Shown: piece after piece, positions 23,330 to 35,404 of the stretch
Layout of the letters: each line of letters opens with the position of its first letter
How positions within the stretch are numbered: the stretch's first letter is position 1
Assembly (NCBI GenBank): GCA_035626155.1
Contig: DASPOF010000142.1
Span: forward strand, 1 to 35,979
DNA from: DASPOF01 sp035626155
GTDB lineage: Bacteria; Desulfobacterota; Binatia; Binatales; Binataceae
Direction: 5' to 3'
Length of the DNA: 35,979 bases
Notes under the pieces: model-generated
What the model was told of the DNA's origin: nothing
Database searches by the model: none
What the model saw: only the letters and a program-made list of their open reading frames with translations
Program-made: the position numbers and the translations under genes

Positions 23330-23421
23330 GCGCTGCGTGCGCCCGCGGCGCGGCTCCCTTTTCGCAAGTCCCGCCCGGGCGCGAGCCTCGGTTTGATCCA
23401 CCTGGGCGAGCGGCTCCTAAG

Positions 23422-23446
23422 CCGCCCGCGCCAACCCGGCGGGCGG
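23422..23446 (+). other. GC-rich hairpin between hadB-like and GH57 genes
   Basis: CCGCCCGC pairs with GCGGGCGG over a 9-nt loop. No U-run follows. It sits in the 207-bp gap after the dehydratase pair and may slow or end that transcript. A TTGACG at 23452-23457 could be a -35 for the GH57-acs unit, but no well-spaced -10 was found. Confidence 0.3.
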
Positions 23447-23536
23447 CGGGCTTGACGCCTTTCGGAATCTCACGGCGGCCGGTACTCTGAATCTAAGGCG
23501 CAATGGAGCTGTCGCCTGACTTGAGCACGGCAACCG

Positions 23537-24991
23537 ATGGCTGAGCCCCGCTACGTCATAATCCACGGCCATTTCTACCAGCCGCCGCGCGAAAGCCCGT
23601 GGACCGGGCTCATCAGTCCCGAACCCGGTGCGGGTCCGTTCGCGAATTGGAACGAGCGGATTCTGAGCGAGTGCTACGTCGCCAATGCGCACGCGCACGC
23701 GATGGAGGGGCACGTCGTTCACGTGCGCAATAATTACGAGTCGCTGAATTTCGACGTCGGTCCGACGCTTGCCGCCTGGCTCGAATCGCATGGCAAGGCG
23801 GCCTACCGCGCGATGCGCCGGGGCGATCAGTTCTCCTCCGAGCGGTATGCGGGCCGCGGAAATTCGATCGCGCAGGCTTACAACCATTCGATCCTCCCGC
23901 TGCTGCCGGAGCGCGATCGGGCGCTGCAGATAGCCTGGGGCATCGAGGATTTCCTCTACCGCTTCGGCCGCAAGCCCGAGGGCATGTGGCTCCCCGAGTG
24001 CGCAGCCGATCGGGATACGCTCAAGTCGTTGAGCGATGCGGGCATCAAGTTCATCATCCTGGCGCCCGAACAGGGAGTATTTCGCGGCGAGCATGCGCAG
24101 AATCGGGCGGCGGGACCTTTCTTGTGGAGCAACGGCGATGCGAGCGTGGCGGTGCTGCGCTTCGATCGCGATCTCTCGCACGCAATTTCGTTCAACGACG
24201 GGCTCGAGGACGGCGCGCGGCTGGCCGAGTGGATCGCGATCAGCGCGCTCTCGATGCCCGAGGGATCGGCGCTGTTGCTCGCCACCGACGGAGAGACCTT
24301 CGGCCATCACAAGAAGACCGGCGCCGCGGAACTGGCGCGCGCTCTCATGGCCCTTGAGCGCCGCGACGATATCGTGGTTACAAACTGCGCGCAGTATCTC
24401 GCGAGCCATCCGCCGCAAGGGAGCTTCGAGTGCGATGGGGCAAGTTCGTGGAGCTGCGCCCATGGGGTCGATCGATGGCGGTCGAATTGCGGATGCCGCA
24501 TCGATCCATCGAGCACCCAGGAATGGCGCGCGCCGCTGCGTTCGGCGATGGAATTCATAAAGGACCATGCCGATGCGGCCTATGACCGTTTCGCGCCGCC
24601 GCTGGTGAAGAATCATGCCGGCGCGCTCAGCGCGGGAATCCGCCTCCTGATCGATGCCAATTCCGCGATTCGCGACCAGTTCTTCGCGCGCTTCCAGGTG
24701 AGCGACGAGGCCAACCAGGATCGCCTCGTCAGGCTTTTCGAGATGGTGCGGGCGGGGCAGGCCTCGCTCACCAGTTGCGCGTGGTTCTTCGATGATTTCA
24801 GCGGCCCCGAGGGACGCATCGCGCTTCGCTGGGCGGCGCGCGCGGTCGAGCTTTCAGCCGAGCTTGCGCCCACGGTCGAGCCTGAGCTGCTCGAGCGGCT
24901 GCGCGAAATCCGCTCGCCGCGCAGCGAGATTGGCGATGCGGCGACGCTCTATTTGAGTCTCAAAACTCGCGAAGCGCGCGGGAGGGTCTAA
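23537..24991 (+). CDS. Glycoside hydrolase family 57 protein (DUF3536 group, short form)
   Basis: GH57 enzymes cleave or transfer alpha-glucans such as glycogen. The N-terminal HGHFYQPPRESPW (10-22) and NWNERILSECY (38-48) are typical of the DUF3536-associated branch. MWLPE places the nucleophile at Glu154 and LATDGETFGHH the acid at Asp251. The protein has 484 residues, clearly shorter than the roughly 800-residue members with a full DUF3536 tail. The C-terminal 170 residues are helical. It is 5 bp upstream of the acetyl-CoA synthetase gene, so the two are cotranscribed. It probably acts in intracellular storage-glucan turnover; the specificity is not visible. Confidence 0.87.
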   Translation: MAEPRYVIIHGHFYQPPRESPWTGLISPEPGAGPFANWNERILSECYVANAHAHAMEGHVVHVRNNYESLNFDVGPTLAAWLESHGKAAYRAMRRGDQFSSERYAGRGNSIAQAYNHSILPLLPERDRALQIAWGIEDFLYRFGRKPEGMWLPECAADRDTLKSLSDAGIKFIILAPEQGVFRGEHAQNRAAGPFLWSNGDASVAVLRFDRDLSHAISFNDGLEDGARLAEWIAISALSMPEGSALLLATDGETFGHHKKTGAAELARALMALERRDDIVVTNCAQYLASHPPQGSFECDGASSWSCAHGVDRWRSNCGCRIDPSSTQEWRAPLRSAMEFIKDHADAAYDRFAPPLVKNHAGALSAGIRLLIDANSAIRDQFFARFQVSDEANQDRLVRLFEMVRAGQASLTSCAWFFDDFSGPEGRIALRWAARAVELSAELAPTVEPELLERLREIRSPRSEIGDAATLYLSLKTREARGRV

Positions 24992-24996
24992 TTGCC

Positions 24997-26955
<1,959 letters not shown>

Positions 26956-27072
26956 GGCGCGCGATGCGAGGGCCCGCGCCCTCGGCATTGCGACGCGGCA
27001 ACTGAGCCCGCCAGGTGGGCGCATCGCCCGTTCCTCGTGGCGGGCGCTCATGCTACGTTATCTCGCGCGGCC

Positions 27073-27465
27073 ATGCTGATTCGCGATTGCATGACGAGAG
27101 ACCCCGTGACCGTAACCCCCGGGGACAGTCTTTCCGCAGCCAAGGCGAAAATGGAGGCCGGAGACTTCCGCCGGATACCCGTAATCGATGGTGGGAGGCT
27201 GGTGGGGATCCTCAGTGAGTATGACCTCAAGAACTACCTGCGTGTTCTGGACTCTACCACGGTGCATACGGCGATGACGGGGAGCCCGGTTACGATCTCA
27301 TCTTCCGAGAGCCCCGAGGCGGCCGCAGCGCTTCTGCGCAAACATAACATCGGCGCACTTCCGGTCGTTGATCACGGCAGGTTAGTCGGCATAGTCAGTG
27401 CGAAGAATCTCTGGATGTCGGAGCCGCGGCCGCTGCCCGAATGGGATCCGCGCACGCGACGCTAG
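27073..27465 (+). CDS. CBS-domain pair protein
   Basis: The 130-residue product is two CBS motifs in tandem (about 3-60 and 66-120). Each has the usual xMTxxPVTVxPxxS opening, then RRIPVIDGGRLVGILSEYDL and GALPVVDHGRLVGIVSAKNL. CBS pairs bind adenosine nucleotides or S-adenosyl compounds and act as energy sensors. The start at 27073 (ATG) is chosen because the domain begins right there; a GTG at 27037 is an alternative. It follows acsA by 117 bp and may regulate a metabolic enzyme in trans; the partner is unknown. Confidence 0.85.
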   Translation: MLIRDCMTRDPVTVTPGDSLSAAKAKMEAGDFRRIPVIDGGRLVGILSEYDLKNYLRVLDSTTVHTAMTGSPVTISSSESPEAAAALLRKHNIGALPVVDHGRLVGIVSAKNLWMSEPRPLPEWDPRTRR

Positions 27466-27487
27466 CCCGCTTCCTGGGCCGCGCGCC

Positions 27488-27494
27488 TTTTTTT
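27488..27494 (+). terminator. T-run after the CBS gene (weak terminator)
   Basis: Seven T residues follow GGGCCGCGCGCC about 22 bp after the CBS stop. Upstream, GCCC and GGGC around 27466-27479 allow a small 4-bp stem. This could be a weak intrinsic terminator; the stem is short, so confidence is low. Confidence 0.3.
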
Positions 27495-27624
27495 CACCAA
27501 AATCGCTGGTAAGACACTCGAAAAGGGTGGCCGCTCAAGCGAGGGTCGCCCAGTCGGTGGCCGCTGGCGCGAAAGAAATTTTAATTTGGGGGAAAGTGGC
27601 TCGGGCGTGGAGCCGGGCAGATTC

Positions 27625-27849
27625 CTATCTGCCGCGACCTCGCATCTGGCGCAGAATGAAGAGAATGTCTCGCGTGCCGGTAAGACTGCCGAGCAGCGCC
27701 ACTCTCTTCAAAGATTCGATCTCCTCGGGCGTGATCCGGTAGAGATCGATAAGCGAGCGGTCGTTCTGGAACTGCTCCCAGATGTCCTGCCGCGTGACGG
27801 TCGGCTTTCGCGCTTCCGTCATCTTGGTCTTAAATAGCGTAGCCTTCAT
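27625..27849 (-). CDS. Small helical protein of unknown function
   Basis: The 74-residue product starts at the ATG at 27849, six bases after AAGGTG; an upstream in-frame ATG at 27888 lacks a site. It is charged and mostly helical (VTRQDIWEQFQNDRSL, then YRITPEEIESLKRVALLG), ending in a very basic tail (RQMRGRGR). No known family was recognised. It lies in a stretch with lower GC than the flanks. The region may be more recently acquired, but no mobile gene is seen. A nucleic-acid or regulatory role would be a guess. Confidence 0.6.
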   Translation of the reverse strand: MKATLFKTKMTEARKPTVTRQDIWEQFQNDRSLIDLYRITPEEIESLKRVALLGSLTGTRDILFILRQMRGRGR

Positions 27850-28166
27850 ACACAACACCTTAATAGTCGCGATTTCATCTCTTAACATAATTACTCGCCC
27901 GCGTCCAAACTAGGCCATTCAGCGGTATTTGTGAAAATTTGACAGAACTAAGCGCAAATTGATGTTAAAGCCGACGGCCCGGATCCTTAGGTAAGACTTC
28001 CTGGCCTGATTTCCTGCCCGAAATCGATTCGAACCGCCAGTTTCGGCGCATTTCCAAGGCCGGGTGACAGCGGAGAGACGCCGGCCGATAAGGCCGACGC
28101 CCACGCCGCCTGCTTCACAGTGCTGACGCGCCAGCGCGGAGAGGAGGGAGCGGGGCGGGGGCGCAA
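27850..28166. other. Intergenic region, AT-richer at its left end
   Basis: These 317 bp separate the small unknown gene from the DUF4010 gene, both on the minus strand. A perfect TTGACA at 27939-27944 on the plus strand is followed by only a weak -10-like sequence. CGCC/GGCG around 28034-28048 could form a small stem. GATTCGAACC at 28026-28035 looks like a tRNA T-arm fragment, but no stem or acceptor matches it. No coding frame is convincing. Confidence 0.5.
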
Positions 28167-29438
28167 TTATCCAAAAGAGATGGTAGGGACCCCGAAGATT
28201 ATCAGGACTGCGGCGCCAGCCGCGAACATGATCGCGAATCCCGTTGCTACCCGGACGAAAAACCGCGGTTGGCGGCTGGTATAGGCCAGCCCTGACTTGA
28301 ACAGCGCATTGACGGCCGCCGCCAAAACCATTCCGACCACCGCGTTGAAGAGATTCGATGCGCCTGCGGCGTGGAATTGCGCGAGCGAGACGGTGACCGC
28401 GTCGGTGTCGATCAGCCCGCCGATCGCTGCTGACACCAGTTCCCCTCCGCCTCCGAAGTAAGAGGTGCCCGCGCGGGTAAGGAACAGCACCATCGCGAAC
28501 ACCAGGCCGAACCTGAGCGCCGGATACAACGAAAATGGGTTCTGAAAAGCGGATTTGATTGGCGCGCCGGTCGAACCGCGGCCACCTGCGCCCAGGATCA
28601 TCGATGCCACCAGCCCGGCCGCCATCATCGCGCCCATCGCCGGGATTCCCGACGCCGCCAGCACAGGGCTGAACGCCGCGGCCAGAATCAGCATGCGCGG
28701 GAACATTATCGAGTTTGCAATCAGCGTCGCCCGCGCCATCGGTACCGCGGACTCGGGCACCTCCCGTACCGCCTCGGATGCTCCGCCCGTGTATGCGGTG
28801 GTCGATGCGAGACCTCCGACAACCGCGCTCAGCAGCTCGGCCCGCGCCGGCTCCAGAAACTTCATCAGGAAATAGCCGACATAGGAAACGCCGCAGACCA
28901 GAATTACGAACATCCAGATTTTGCGCGGCTCGAAGAAACCGAACGGGCCATAAGCGCCGACCGGCAGAATCGGCAGAATCAGAAAAATCAGCGCGAGAAA
29001 GCCAAGCGTGTCGAGGTACTCTACGTCCGAAATAATCTCGCGCGCGAAGGCGCGCAGCGCGCCCTTGGTCGCCAGAATGACCGCCAGGATGATTCCCAGC
29101 GCCGCGCCAAGCGGCCGTGCGGGCGTGAGCGTCATGTAGCCGACCGCGAATGTCGCCAGCGCGGCGAGTTCGGTCGTGATGCCCGTCCGCTCGGGCCTCT
29201 GCAGCCGCATCGCGGCGAGCATCACCGTCATGCCGGCAAAGGCGGCGGTCGTCAACGCGATTTGATCGATCAGCGCGCAGGCGGCGCCGAGCGCAGAGAT
29301 AATCAGGAAATCGCGGATGCCGGGACGCGGGGGATTGCCCGGGGCTGGCTCGCGGGTTCTTCCGATGAGGAATCCGAGCGCAAGCGCGAGCGCAATTCCC
29401 CAAGTTTTCGAGGATAACGGCGTCAGCAGGCTATCCAT
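28167..29438 (-). CDS. MgtC/SapB-type membrane protein with DUF4010 domain
   Basis: The 423-residue protein is nearly all membrane helices (about 11-12). The N-terminus has ALGFLIGRTRE, the MgtC-family pattern (G-x-x-x-G then R-E). The C-terminal half carries the DUF4010 signature LASTTAYTGGASEAVRE near residue 220 and ends in hydrophobic helices. MgtC relatives modulate magnesium homeostasis or the ATP synthase in pathogens, but this longer DUF4010 class has no established function. Two transmembrane segments contain conserved Asp and Asn (IDTDAVTVS, ASNLFNAVVG) suggestive of a transporter. It may be cotranscribed with the small membrane protein upstream. Confidence 0.85.
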   Translation of the reverse strand: MDSLLTPLSSKTWGIALALALGFLIGRTREPAPGNPPRPGIRDFLIISALGAACALIDQIALTTAAFAGMTVMLAAMRLQRPERTGITTELAALATFAVGYMTLTPARPLGAALGIILAVILATKGALRAFAREIISDVEYLDTLGFLALIFLILPILPVGAYGPFGFFEPRKIWMFVILVCGVSYVGYFLMKFLEPARAELLSAVVGGLASTTAYTGGASEAVREVPESAVPMARATLIANSIMFPRMLILAAAFSPVLAASGIPAMGAMMAAGLVASMILGAGGRGSTGAPIKSAFQNPFSLYPALRFGLVFAMVLFLTRAGTSYFGGGGELVSAAIGGLIDTDAVTVSLAQFHAAGASNLFNAVVGMVLAAAVNALFKSGLAYTSRQPRFFVRVATGFAIMFAAGAAVLIIFGVPTISFG

Positions 29439-29547
29439 CGCTCCGCCAGCCCCAACCCACTGGGGATTTCATACGCCATGACAACGCGCCGCGCCACACT
29501 GTCTCGACCATCCGGCGGACGGCTTCCGGACCGCACGGGCCGCCCTT

Positions 29548-29826
29548 TCAAGGCTGCTTCGGCTGAGCAGGGGATAGTTCGATCTCGACCCCACCGAGCT
29601 TCGCCGCCACGAGGTTGTAGATCGAGCACATGATGATCGTGACCAGGAAGCTTCCCCCGCCGTACAAAATCGGCACGATGAAAATCACGAAGATCGCTCG
29701 CCCGGGATGGCCTCTGAGCAGGATGCTGATCCCGATTGCGAGCCCGAAGAATGCCGCCAAGGCCAGGTAAATGGCACCTAACACCTTCGCGGTCTGCAGA
29801 ACGCCGATCGATTTGATTTCATGCAT
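29548..29826 (-). CDS. Small two-helix membrane protein
   Basis: The 92-residue product has two hydrophobic helices (about residues 13-36 and 44-68). The ending CSIYNLVAAKLGGVEIELS has a YNLVA..GGIE-type signature that recurs in small bacterial membrane proteins of unknown function (DUF3566-like in appearance; not confirmed). No catalytic residues are apparent. It lies upstream of the DUF4010 gene on the same strand, 109 bp away, and diverges from the rimP operon. Confidence 0.7.
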   Translation of the reverse strand: MHEIKSIGVLQTAKVLGAIYLALAAFFGLAIGISILLRGHPGRAIFVIFIVPILYGGGSFLVTIIMCSIYNLVAAKLGGVEIELSPAQPKQP

Positions 29827-29965
29827 CGCGATCTCCTCCTCTCGCGGCGATTGCGGGTTAACCGGGGGTCCTTGCCCCTTCAGATTGAGAAACGGCAGGA
29901 CTTTCGCGGTGATGGCGCACTCGATTCCGGCCCCGCTCCCCTAAGGCCCAGCCCGCGCACCCGCC

Positions 29966-29995
29966 TTGCTCGTTTGTCCCCCACGATGATATTCT
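29966..29995 (+). promoter_or_regulatory. Possible promoter of the rimP-nusA operon
   Basis: TTGCTC (29966-29971) and TATTCT (29990-29995) are separated by 18 bp. Initiation would fall near 30002, just before the leader hairpin. The match to the consensus is moderate. It lies directly upstream of the conserved operon and no better candidate was found. Confidence 0.4.
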
Positions 29996-30005
29996 TTGCA
30001 AAGTG

Positions 30006-30028
30006 AGTGGGCGTGTGCCCACTTTTTT
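30006..30028 (+). terminator. rimP-leader attenuator/terminator hairpin
   Basis: AGTGGGC (30006-30012), loop GTGT, GCCCACT (30017-30023) and then a run of T to 30028 form a textbook intrinsic terminator 78 bp upstream of the rimP ATG. A structured RNA leader with a terminator is known upstream of rimP in many bacteria, where it is thought to allow NusA-dependent control of the operon. Here the hairpin stands almost at the transcript 5' end. It could also end transcripts entering from the left. Confidence 0.65.
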
Positions 30029-30106
30029 GTTGGTGTCAATTACCGGCCCCCGGGAACATAACGGACGCGCCCGAGGGCCCGCAGTCGGCGGGCGAGGGCA
30101 GGGGCG

Positions 30107-30592
30107 ATGATGGTGCTGGCGCTTCATCCGGTCGCCGCCAAGGTGGCCGAGCTGCTCGAACCACATATCGAGCGCCAGGGCTATGAACTGGTATCGGTGG
30201 AGTATCACAAGGGAACGCGAAGTTCGATGCTGCGGTTGCTGGTCGATAAACCGGGCGGAGGGATCGGGTTGGACGATCTCGAGAAACTGAGCCCCGTGTT
30301 GAGTGACATGCTCGACGTGTACGACCCGATCGAGGGGCGCTACACGCTCGAGGTGGCATCGCCCGGGCTCAACCGGCCGCTGCGCAAGCGCGAGCATTTC
30401 GAGGCGGTGTGCGGGCAGCGCGTGAAGATCAGGACGGCGGAGCCGCGCGACGGGCAGAAGTCCTTCGTCGGGCGGCTGGTTTCGGTCGCGCCCGGTGGAA
30501 TCGAACTCGATGAGGAGCCGAGCGGCAAGCGGCTTAAGATCGATTTCGCGGAGATGAAAGAGGCGAATTTCGAGTACGACTTTGGCAATTGA
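30107..30592 (+). CDS. rimP: Ribosome maturation factor RimP
   Basis: RimP helps assemble the 30S subunit and is the usual first gene of the nusA-infB operon. The 161-residue protein has the N-terminal domain with LEPHIERQGYELVSVEYHKG and LRLLVDKPGGGIGLDDL, and the hallmark VASPGLNRPLRKREHF at about residues 83-98. The C-terminal SH3-like domain (VKIRTAEP, GRLVSVAPGGIEL, IDFAEMKEANFEYDF) follows. Two adjacent ATGs at 30107 and 30110 are possible starts; the ribosome site is weak (GGGGCG). NusA follows after 138 bp. Confidence 0.95.
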   Translation: MMVLALHPVAAKVAELLEPHIERQGYELVSVEYHKGTRSSMLRLLVDKPGGGIGLDDLEKLSPVLSDMLDVYDPIEGRYTLEVASPGLNRPLRKREHFEAVCGQRVKIRTAEPRDGQKSFVGRLVSVAPGGIELDEEPSGKRLKIDFAEMKEANFEYDFGN

Positions 30593-30730
30593 CTCGGTGA
30601 TAACCGATCGCTTCGATCTTGCGAGAGAAGCGAAATTTGGCGAATCCATCGGCAGCCGCGCGCGCGATGCGCACGCAGGGCTGCCGATGAAATCAGGCGC
30701 GCCGGGTTCTCCGCGCCCCGGGGAGACGCT

Positions 30731-32120
<1,390 letters not shown>

Positions 32121-32140
<20 letters not shown>

Positions 32141-32423
32141 ACCGCTTCGCACCTGCCTGGGATGCATGAAGCGGGATGAAAAGGGGGCGATGGTGCGAAT
32201 CGCCGTGCGCGAGGGCAAGGTCGTGCCGGACCTGCAAGCGGGGCTTGCGGGACGCGGCGGATATCTGCATCGGCGTCCCGAGTGCCTGGAGGCGTTTGTC
32301 GGATCGAAGGCCCGGGAGTTTCGATCGCTTCGGCGCAGGATCGACCGAGACGAGAGGCGCGAACTAGTCAGGAACTTGGAGCAGCGGCTGGCTCAAGAAC
32401 GCATCGTCGAATATAATCGTTAG
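32121..32423 (+). CDS. ylxR: YlxR/RnpM-family RNA-binding protein
   Basis: This 100-residue basic protein belongs to the YlxR family (RnpM in Bacillus, where it binds RNase P RNA). RTCLGCMKRDEKGAMVRIAV (10-29) and GRGGYLHRRPECLEAF (48-63) are the family's conserved blocks, with Cys12 and Cys15. It starts inside the end of nusA (20-bp overlap) and is followed by infB 10 bp later, the standard order in this operon. Its likely role is RNA binding in translation or RNA processing. The start at 32121 is chosen because upstream in-frame residues only repeat the nusA end. Confidence 0.92.
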
Positions 32424-32433
32424 ATTAATTAAG

Positions 32434-35337
32434 ATGGCGCGAAAAAGGATCAAAACACTTGCCGCCGATTGGAGCGTGTCCGTCGAGGACGTGATGCAGA
32501 GCTGCGCCCGCCTCAAGCTCAGCCACGCTCACTCCGAGTCCAGCCTGCTCGCGCCTGAGGAAGCCGACCGCGTTAAGGCGGACCTCGATGAGCAGGCGCA
32601 TCGCGCCGCGGCGATGCGCCGCGAGACGGTCGTCGAAACCAGCGGCGGGAAAGTTCTGGAGAAGCGGCTCACCGCAACCGTGGTGCGCCGGCGGCACACT
32701 GAGGCCGGCCAGGCTCCGCTGCCAGCGGGAGAGCCGTTCCATTTCGAGGTCGAGGAGAAACACGACGAGCCGTTCGCCGCTCCGTTTCTGGAAGAACCGG
32801 CCGCTAAAGAAGTCGAGGCACCCGCGCTGTTCGAGGCCGAGCCTGCCGCCGAAGCGCTGGCCGCGCCACCTGAAGTTCAGATAGAAACCAAGCCCGAGGC
32901 TGCGCCGCAGCCCATCGAGGTCGAGGCGCCCGCGCGATTCGAGGCGCCATCTCCGGCCGCCGTCGAGCAGCCTGCTCCGGTCGAGGCGGTCGTCGTTGAG
33001 CCGGCGCCACAAGCGGTTGTCGAACCGGCTGCGGTCGCGCCGACGCCAGCCGCGCCGGCGCCGACGGTCGCGCGCCGCGCCGACGGCGCCCCTTCCGCCG
33101 CTGTGCGTCCGAGCCCGGCGCGGCCCGAGCGCGTCGAAATCACCTCGCTGAGCAAAGCCGCCGCCGGCGCACCATCGCTCGACGACGGCCAGCGCGGTCC
33201 CAAGGTTCTCGGCAAAATCGACCTTAAGCCAAAGGTCACGGTCCGTCCGGCCGCGCCGCCGGTGCGCACCGGTCCGCCCACCCGTCCGGGTGGCGCGGGA
33301 AGGTTCGCGGCGCCCAGCGCGCCGGCGCCGCCCGAGCAGCTTGCTCCGGTTCCGCCCGAGCAGGCGAAGCCGGGCGCCCGAGTCATCAAGAAGAAAAAGG
33401 TCGTCAAGAAGGGCACCGTCGATTTCACCGCCGAGCGCGAGATGCGCGGCCTGCGCGTGCCGAAGAAACGCCGCGCGCTTCCTGGCAAGGAACAAAGAAA
33501 GACCGAGATCACGACGCCAAAGGCCTCCAAGCGCGTCGTGCGGATTACCGAGGGCGTGACCGTCGGCGATCTGGGCCGCAGCATGGGCGTCAAGGCCGGC
33601 GACCTGATCAAGAAGTTGATGGAACTTGGCCAGATGGCCACCGTCAATCAGGTGCTCGATGCCGATACCGCGACGCTGCTGGCCGGGGAATTCGGCTACA
33701 GCGTCGAGAACGTCGCTTTCGATGTCGAGTCCGCGATCGAAGCGGCGCCCGAGGAGGAGCGCGGCGAGGAACTCCCGCGTCCGCCGGTGGTGACGGTCAT
33801 GGGCCACGTTGACCATGGCAAGACCTCGCTGCTCGATGCGATCCGCCATACCAACGTGACCGCCCGCGAGTTCGGCGGAATCACGCAGCACATCGGTGCT
33901 TACACGGTCGAGGTCGGCGGGCGAACGATCACTTTCGTCGACACGCCCGGCCACGAGGCGTTCACCTCGATGCGCGCGCGCGGCGCCAAGGTCACGGATA
34001 TCGTCGTGCTGGTTGTGTCCGCGAGCGAAGGCGTGATGCCGCAGACTATCGAGGCGGTCAATCACGCGCGTGCGGCCAACGTGCCGATTATCGTTGCGAT
34101 CAACAAGATCGACCTGCCCGATGCCAACGTCGATCGGGTCAAGCAGCGGCTCACCGAACTGGGCCTTGCGCCCGAGGACTTCGGCGGCGAGACGATTACG
34201 GTGCCGGTCTCGGCGCGCACCGGCGCGGGAATCGACCGCCTGCTCGAAATGATCCTGCTGCAAGCCGACCTGATGGAGCTCAAGGCGAGCGCCGATCGCC
34301 TCGCCCGAGGCGTGGTGATCGAGTCCGAGCTGGATCGCGGACGCGGCCCGGTTGCGACCGTGCTCATCCAGGAGGGCACGCTGCATCAGGGCGACCCGTT
34401 CGTGTGCGGAGTAAGCTACGGGCGGGTGCGCGCGATGGTGGATCATCTCGCGCAGCGCCTGACCGAGGCCGGACCATCGATGCCGGTCGAGATTTTCGGC
34501 CTGTCCAGCGTGCCCGAGCCGGGCACCGCATTTACCGCGGTCGCCGAGGAGTCCAAGGCGCGCCAGGTGGCCGAGTACCGCCGCTCCAAGCAGCGCGAAG
34601 GCGAACTCCAGAAAACCAGCCGCATCTCGCTCGAAGACTTAAGCCAGCGGATGGCCGCCGGCGAGGTCAAGGAACTGAAGGTCATCATCAAGGGCGACGT
34701 GCAGGGCTCGGTCGAGGCGCTCGCCGATGCGCTCGAGCGGCTTTCGACCGCCGAGGTGAAGCTCGATGTGATCCACAGCTCGGCCGGCGCGATCTCGGAG
34801 ACTGACGTGACGCTGGCGTCGGCATCCAAAGCGATCATCGTCGGGTTCAACATCCGTCCCGAGCCGAAGGCCGCCGCGCTTGCGGAGAAGGAAGGCGTCG
34901 AGATTCGCCTCTACACGGTCATCTACGAGGCGATTGGCGATATCCGCGAGGCGATGGAGGGTCTGCTTGCGCCGACCTATCGCGAGAAGATGCTGGGACG
35001 CGCGGAAATCCGCAAGACCTTCGCGGTTCCCGGCGGCACGATCGCGGGTTCGATGGTCATCGACGGCAAGGTCACGCGCAGCGCGCGCGCGCGCCTGGTG
35101 CGCGATGGCCGCGTAATCTGGGAAGGCAAGCTGTCCTCGCTCAGGCGCTTCAAGGATGACGTTCGCGAGGTCCAGGCGGGTTACGAGTGCGGTATCGGGC
35201 TTGAGAACTTCAACGACATCAAGCCCAACGACGTAATCGAAGTCTTCGAGATGGAGGCCGTGCTGCGCAAGCTGACCGCGCCCAAGCCGGAGCCGATTCG
35301 CGGGCAGGCCGCGGTCGAGAAGCAGCTTCAGACCTGA
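32434..35337 (+). CDS. infB: Translation initiation factor IF-2
   Basis: IF-2 is the GTPase that places fMet-tRNA and joins ribosomal subunits. The 967-residue protein has an IF2_N helix bundle at residues 1-50, then a Pro/Ala/Glu-rich disordered linker (about 85-330). A second IF2_N block follows at about 365-430. The G domain shows GHVDHGKTS (457-465), DTPGHEAF, NKID and SARTGAG. Domains II-IV fill the rest, ending with the fMet-tRNA-binding beta barrel (GYECGIGLENFNDIKPNDVIE). The linker is long, as in high-GC species. It starts 10 bp after ylxR. Confidence 0.97.
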   Translation: MARKRIKTLAADWSVSVEDVMQSCARLKLSHAHSESSLLAPEEADRVKADLDEQAHRAAAMRRETVVETSGGKVLEKRLTATVVRRRHTEAGQAPLPAGEPFHFEVEEKHDEPFAAPFLEEPAAKEVEAPALFEAEPAAEALAAPPEVQIETKPEAAPQPIEVEAPARFEAPSPAAVEQPAPVEAVVVEPAPQAVVEPAAVAPTPAAPAPTVARRADGAPSAAVRPSPARPERVEITSLSKAAAGAPSLDDGQRGPKVLGKIDLKPKVTVRPAAPPVRTGPPTRPGGAGRFAAPSAPAPPEQLAPVPPEQAKPGARVIKKKKVVKKGTVDFTAEREMRGLRVPKKRRALPGKEQRKTEITTPKASKRVVRITEGVTVGDLGRSMGVKAGDLIKKLMELGQMATVNQVLDADTATLLAGEFGYSVENVAFDVESAIEAAPEEERGEELPRPPVVTVMGHVDHGKTSLLDAIRHTNVTAREFGGITQHIGAYTVEVGGRTITFVDTPGHEAFTSMRARGAKVTDIVVLVVSASEGVMPQTIEAVNHARAANVPIIVAINKIDLPDANVDRVKQRLTELGLAPEDFGGETITVPVSARTGAGIDRLLEMILLQADLMELKASADRLARGVVIESELDRGRGPVATVLIQEGTLHQGDPFVCGVSYGRVRAMVDHLAQRLTEAGPSMPVEIFGLSSVPEPGTAFTAVAEESKARQVAEYRRSKQREGELQKTSRISLEDLSQRMAAGEVKELKVIIKGDVQGSVEALADALERLSTAEVKLDVIHSSAGAISETDVTLASASKAIIVGFNIRPEPKAAALAEKEGVEIRLYTVIYEAIGDIREAMEGLLAPTYREKMLGRAEIRKTFAVPGGTIAGSMVIDGKVTRSARARLVRDGRVIWEGKLSSLRRFKDDVREVQAGYECGIGLENFNDIKPNDVIEVFEMEAVLRKLTAPKPEPIRGQAAVEKQLQT

Positions 35338-35404
35338 CCCGATTCAAATTCGATGAGCGCCCCGGTTGTGGCGCGCGATTGTCGGAGGCGGAGGGGGCAA
35401 TACA

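Noticed and set aside
27526..27565. GGTGGCCGCT repeated 30 bp apart, possible CRISPR-like or operator repeat
   Set aside because: Only two short copies in GC-rich sequence and no spacer array; probably chance.
28026..28035. GATTCGAACC resembling a tRNA T-loop
   Set aside because: No pairing T-stem, anticodon arm or acceptor stem could be found on either strand.
32425..34446. 673-residue minus-strand frame opposite infB
   Set aside because: Shadow of IF-2; composition is Arg/Leu-rich and repetitive with no domain.
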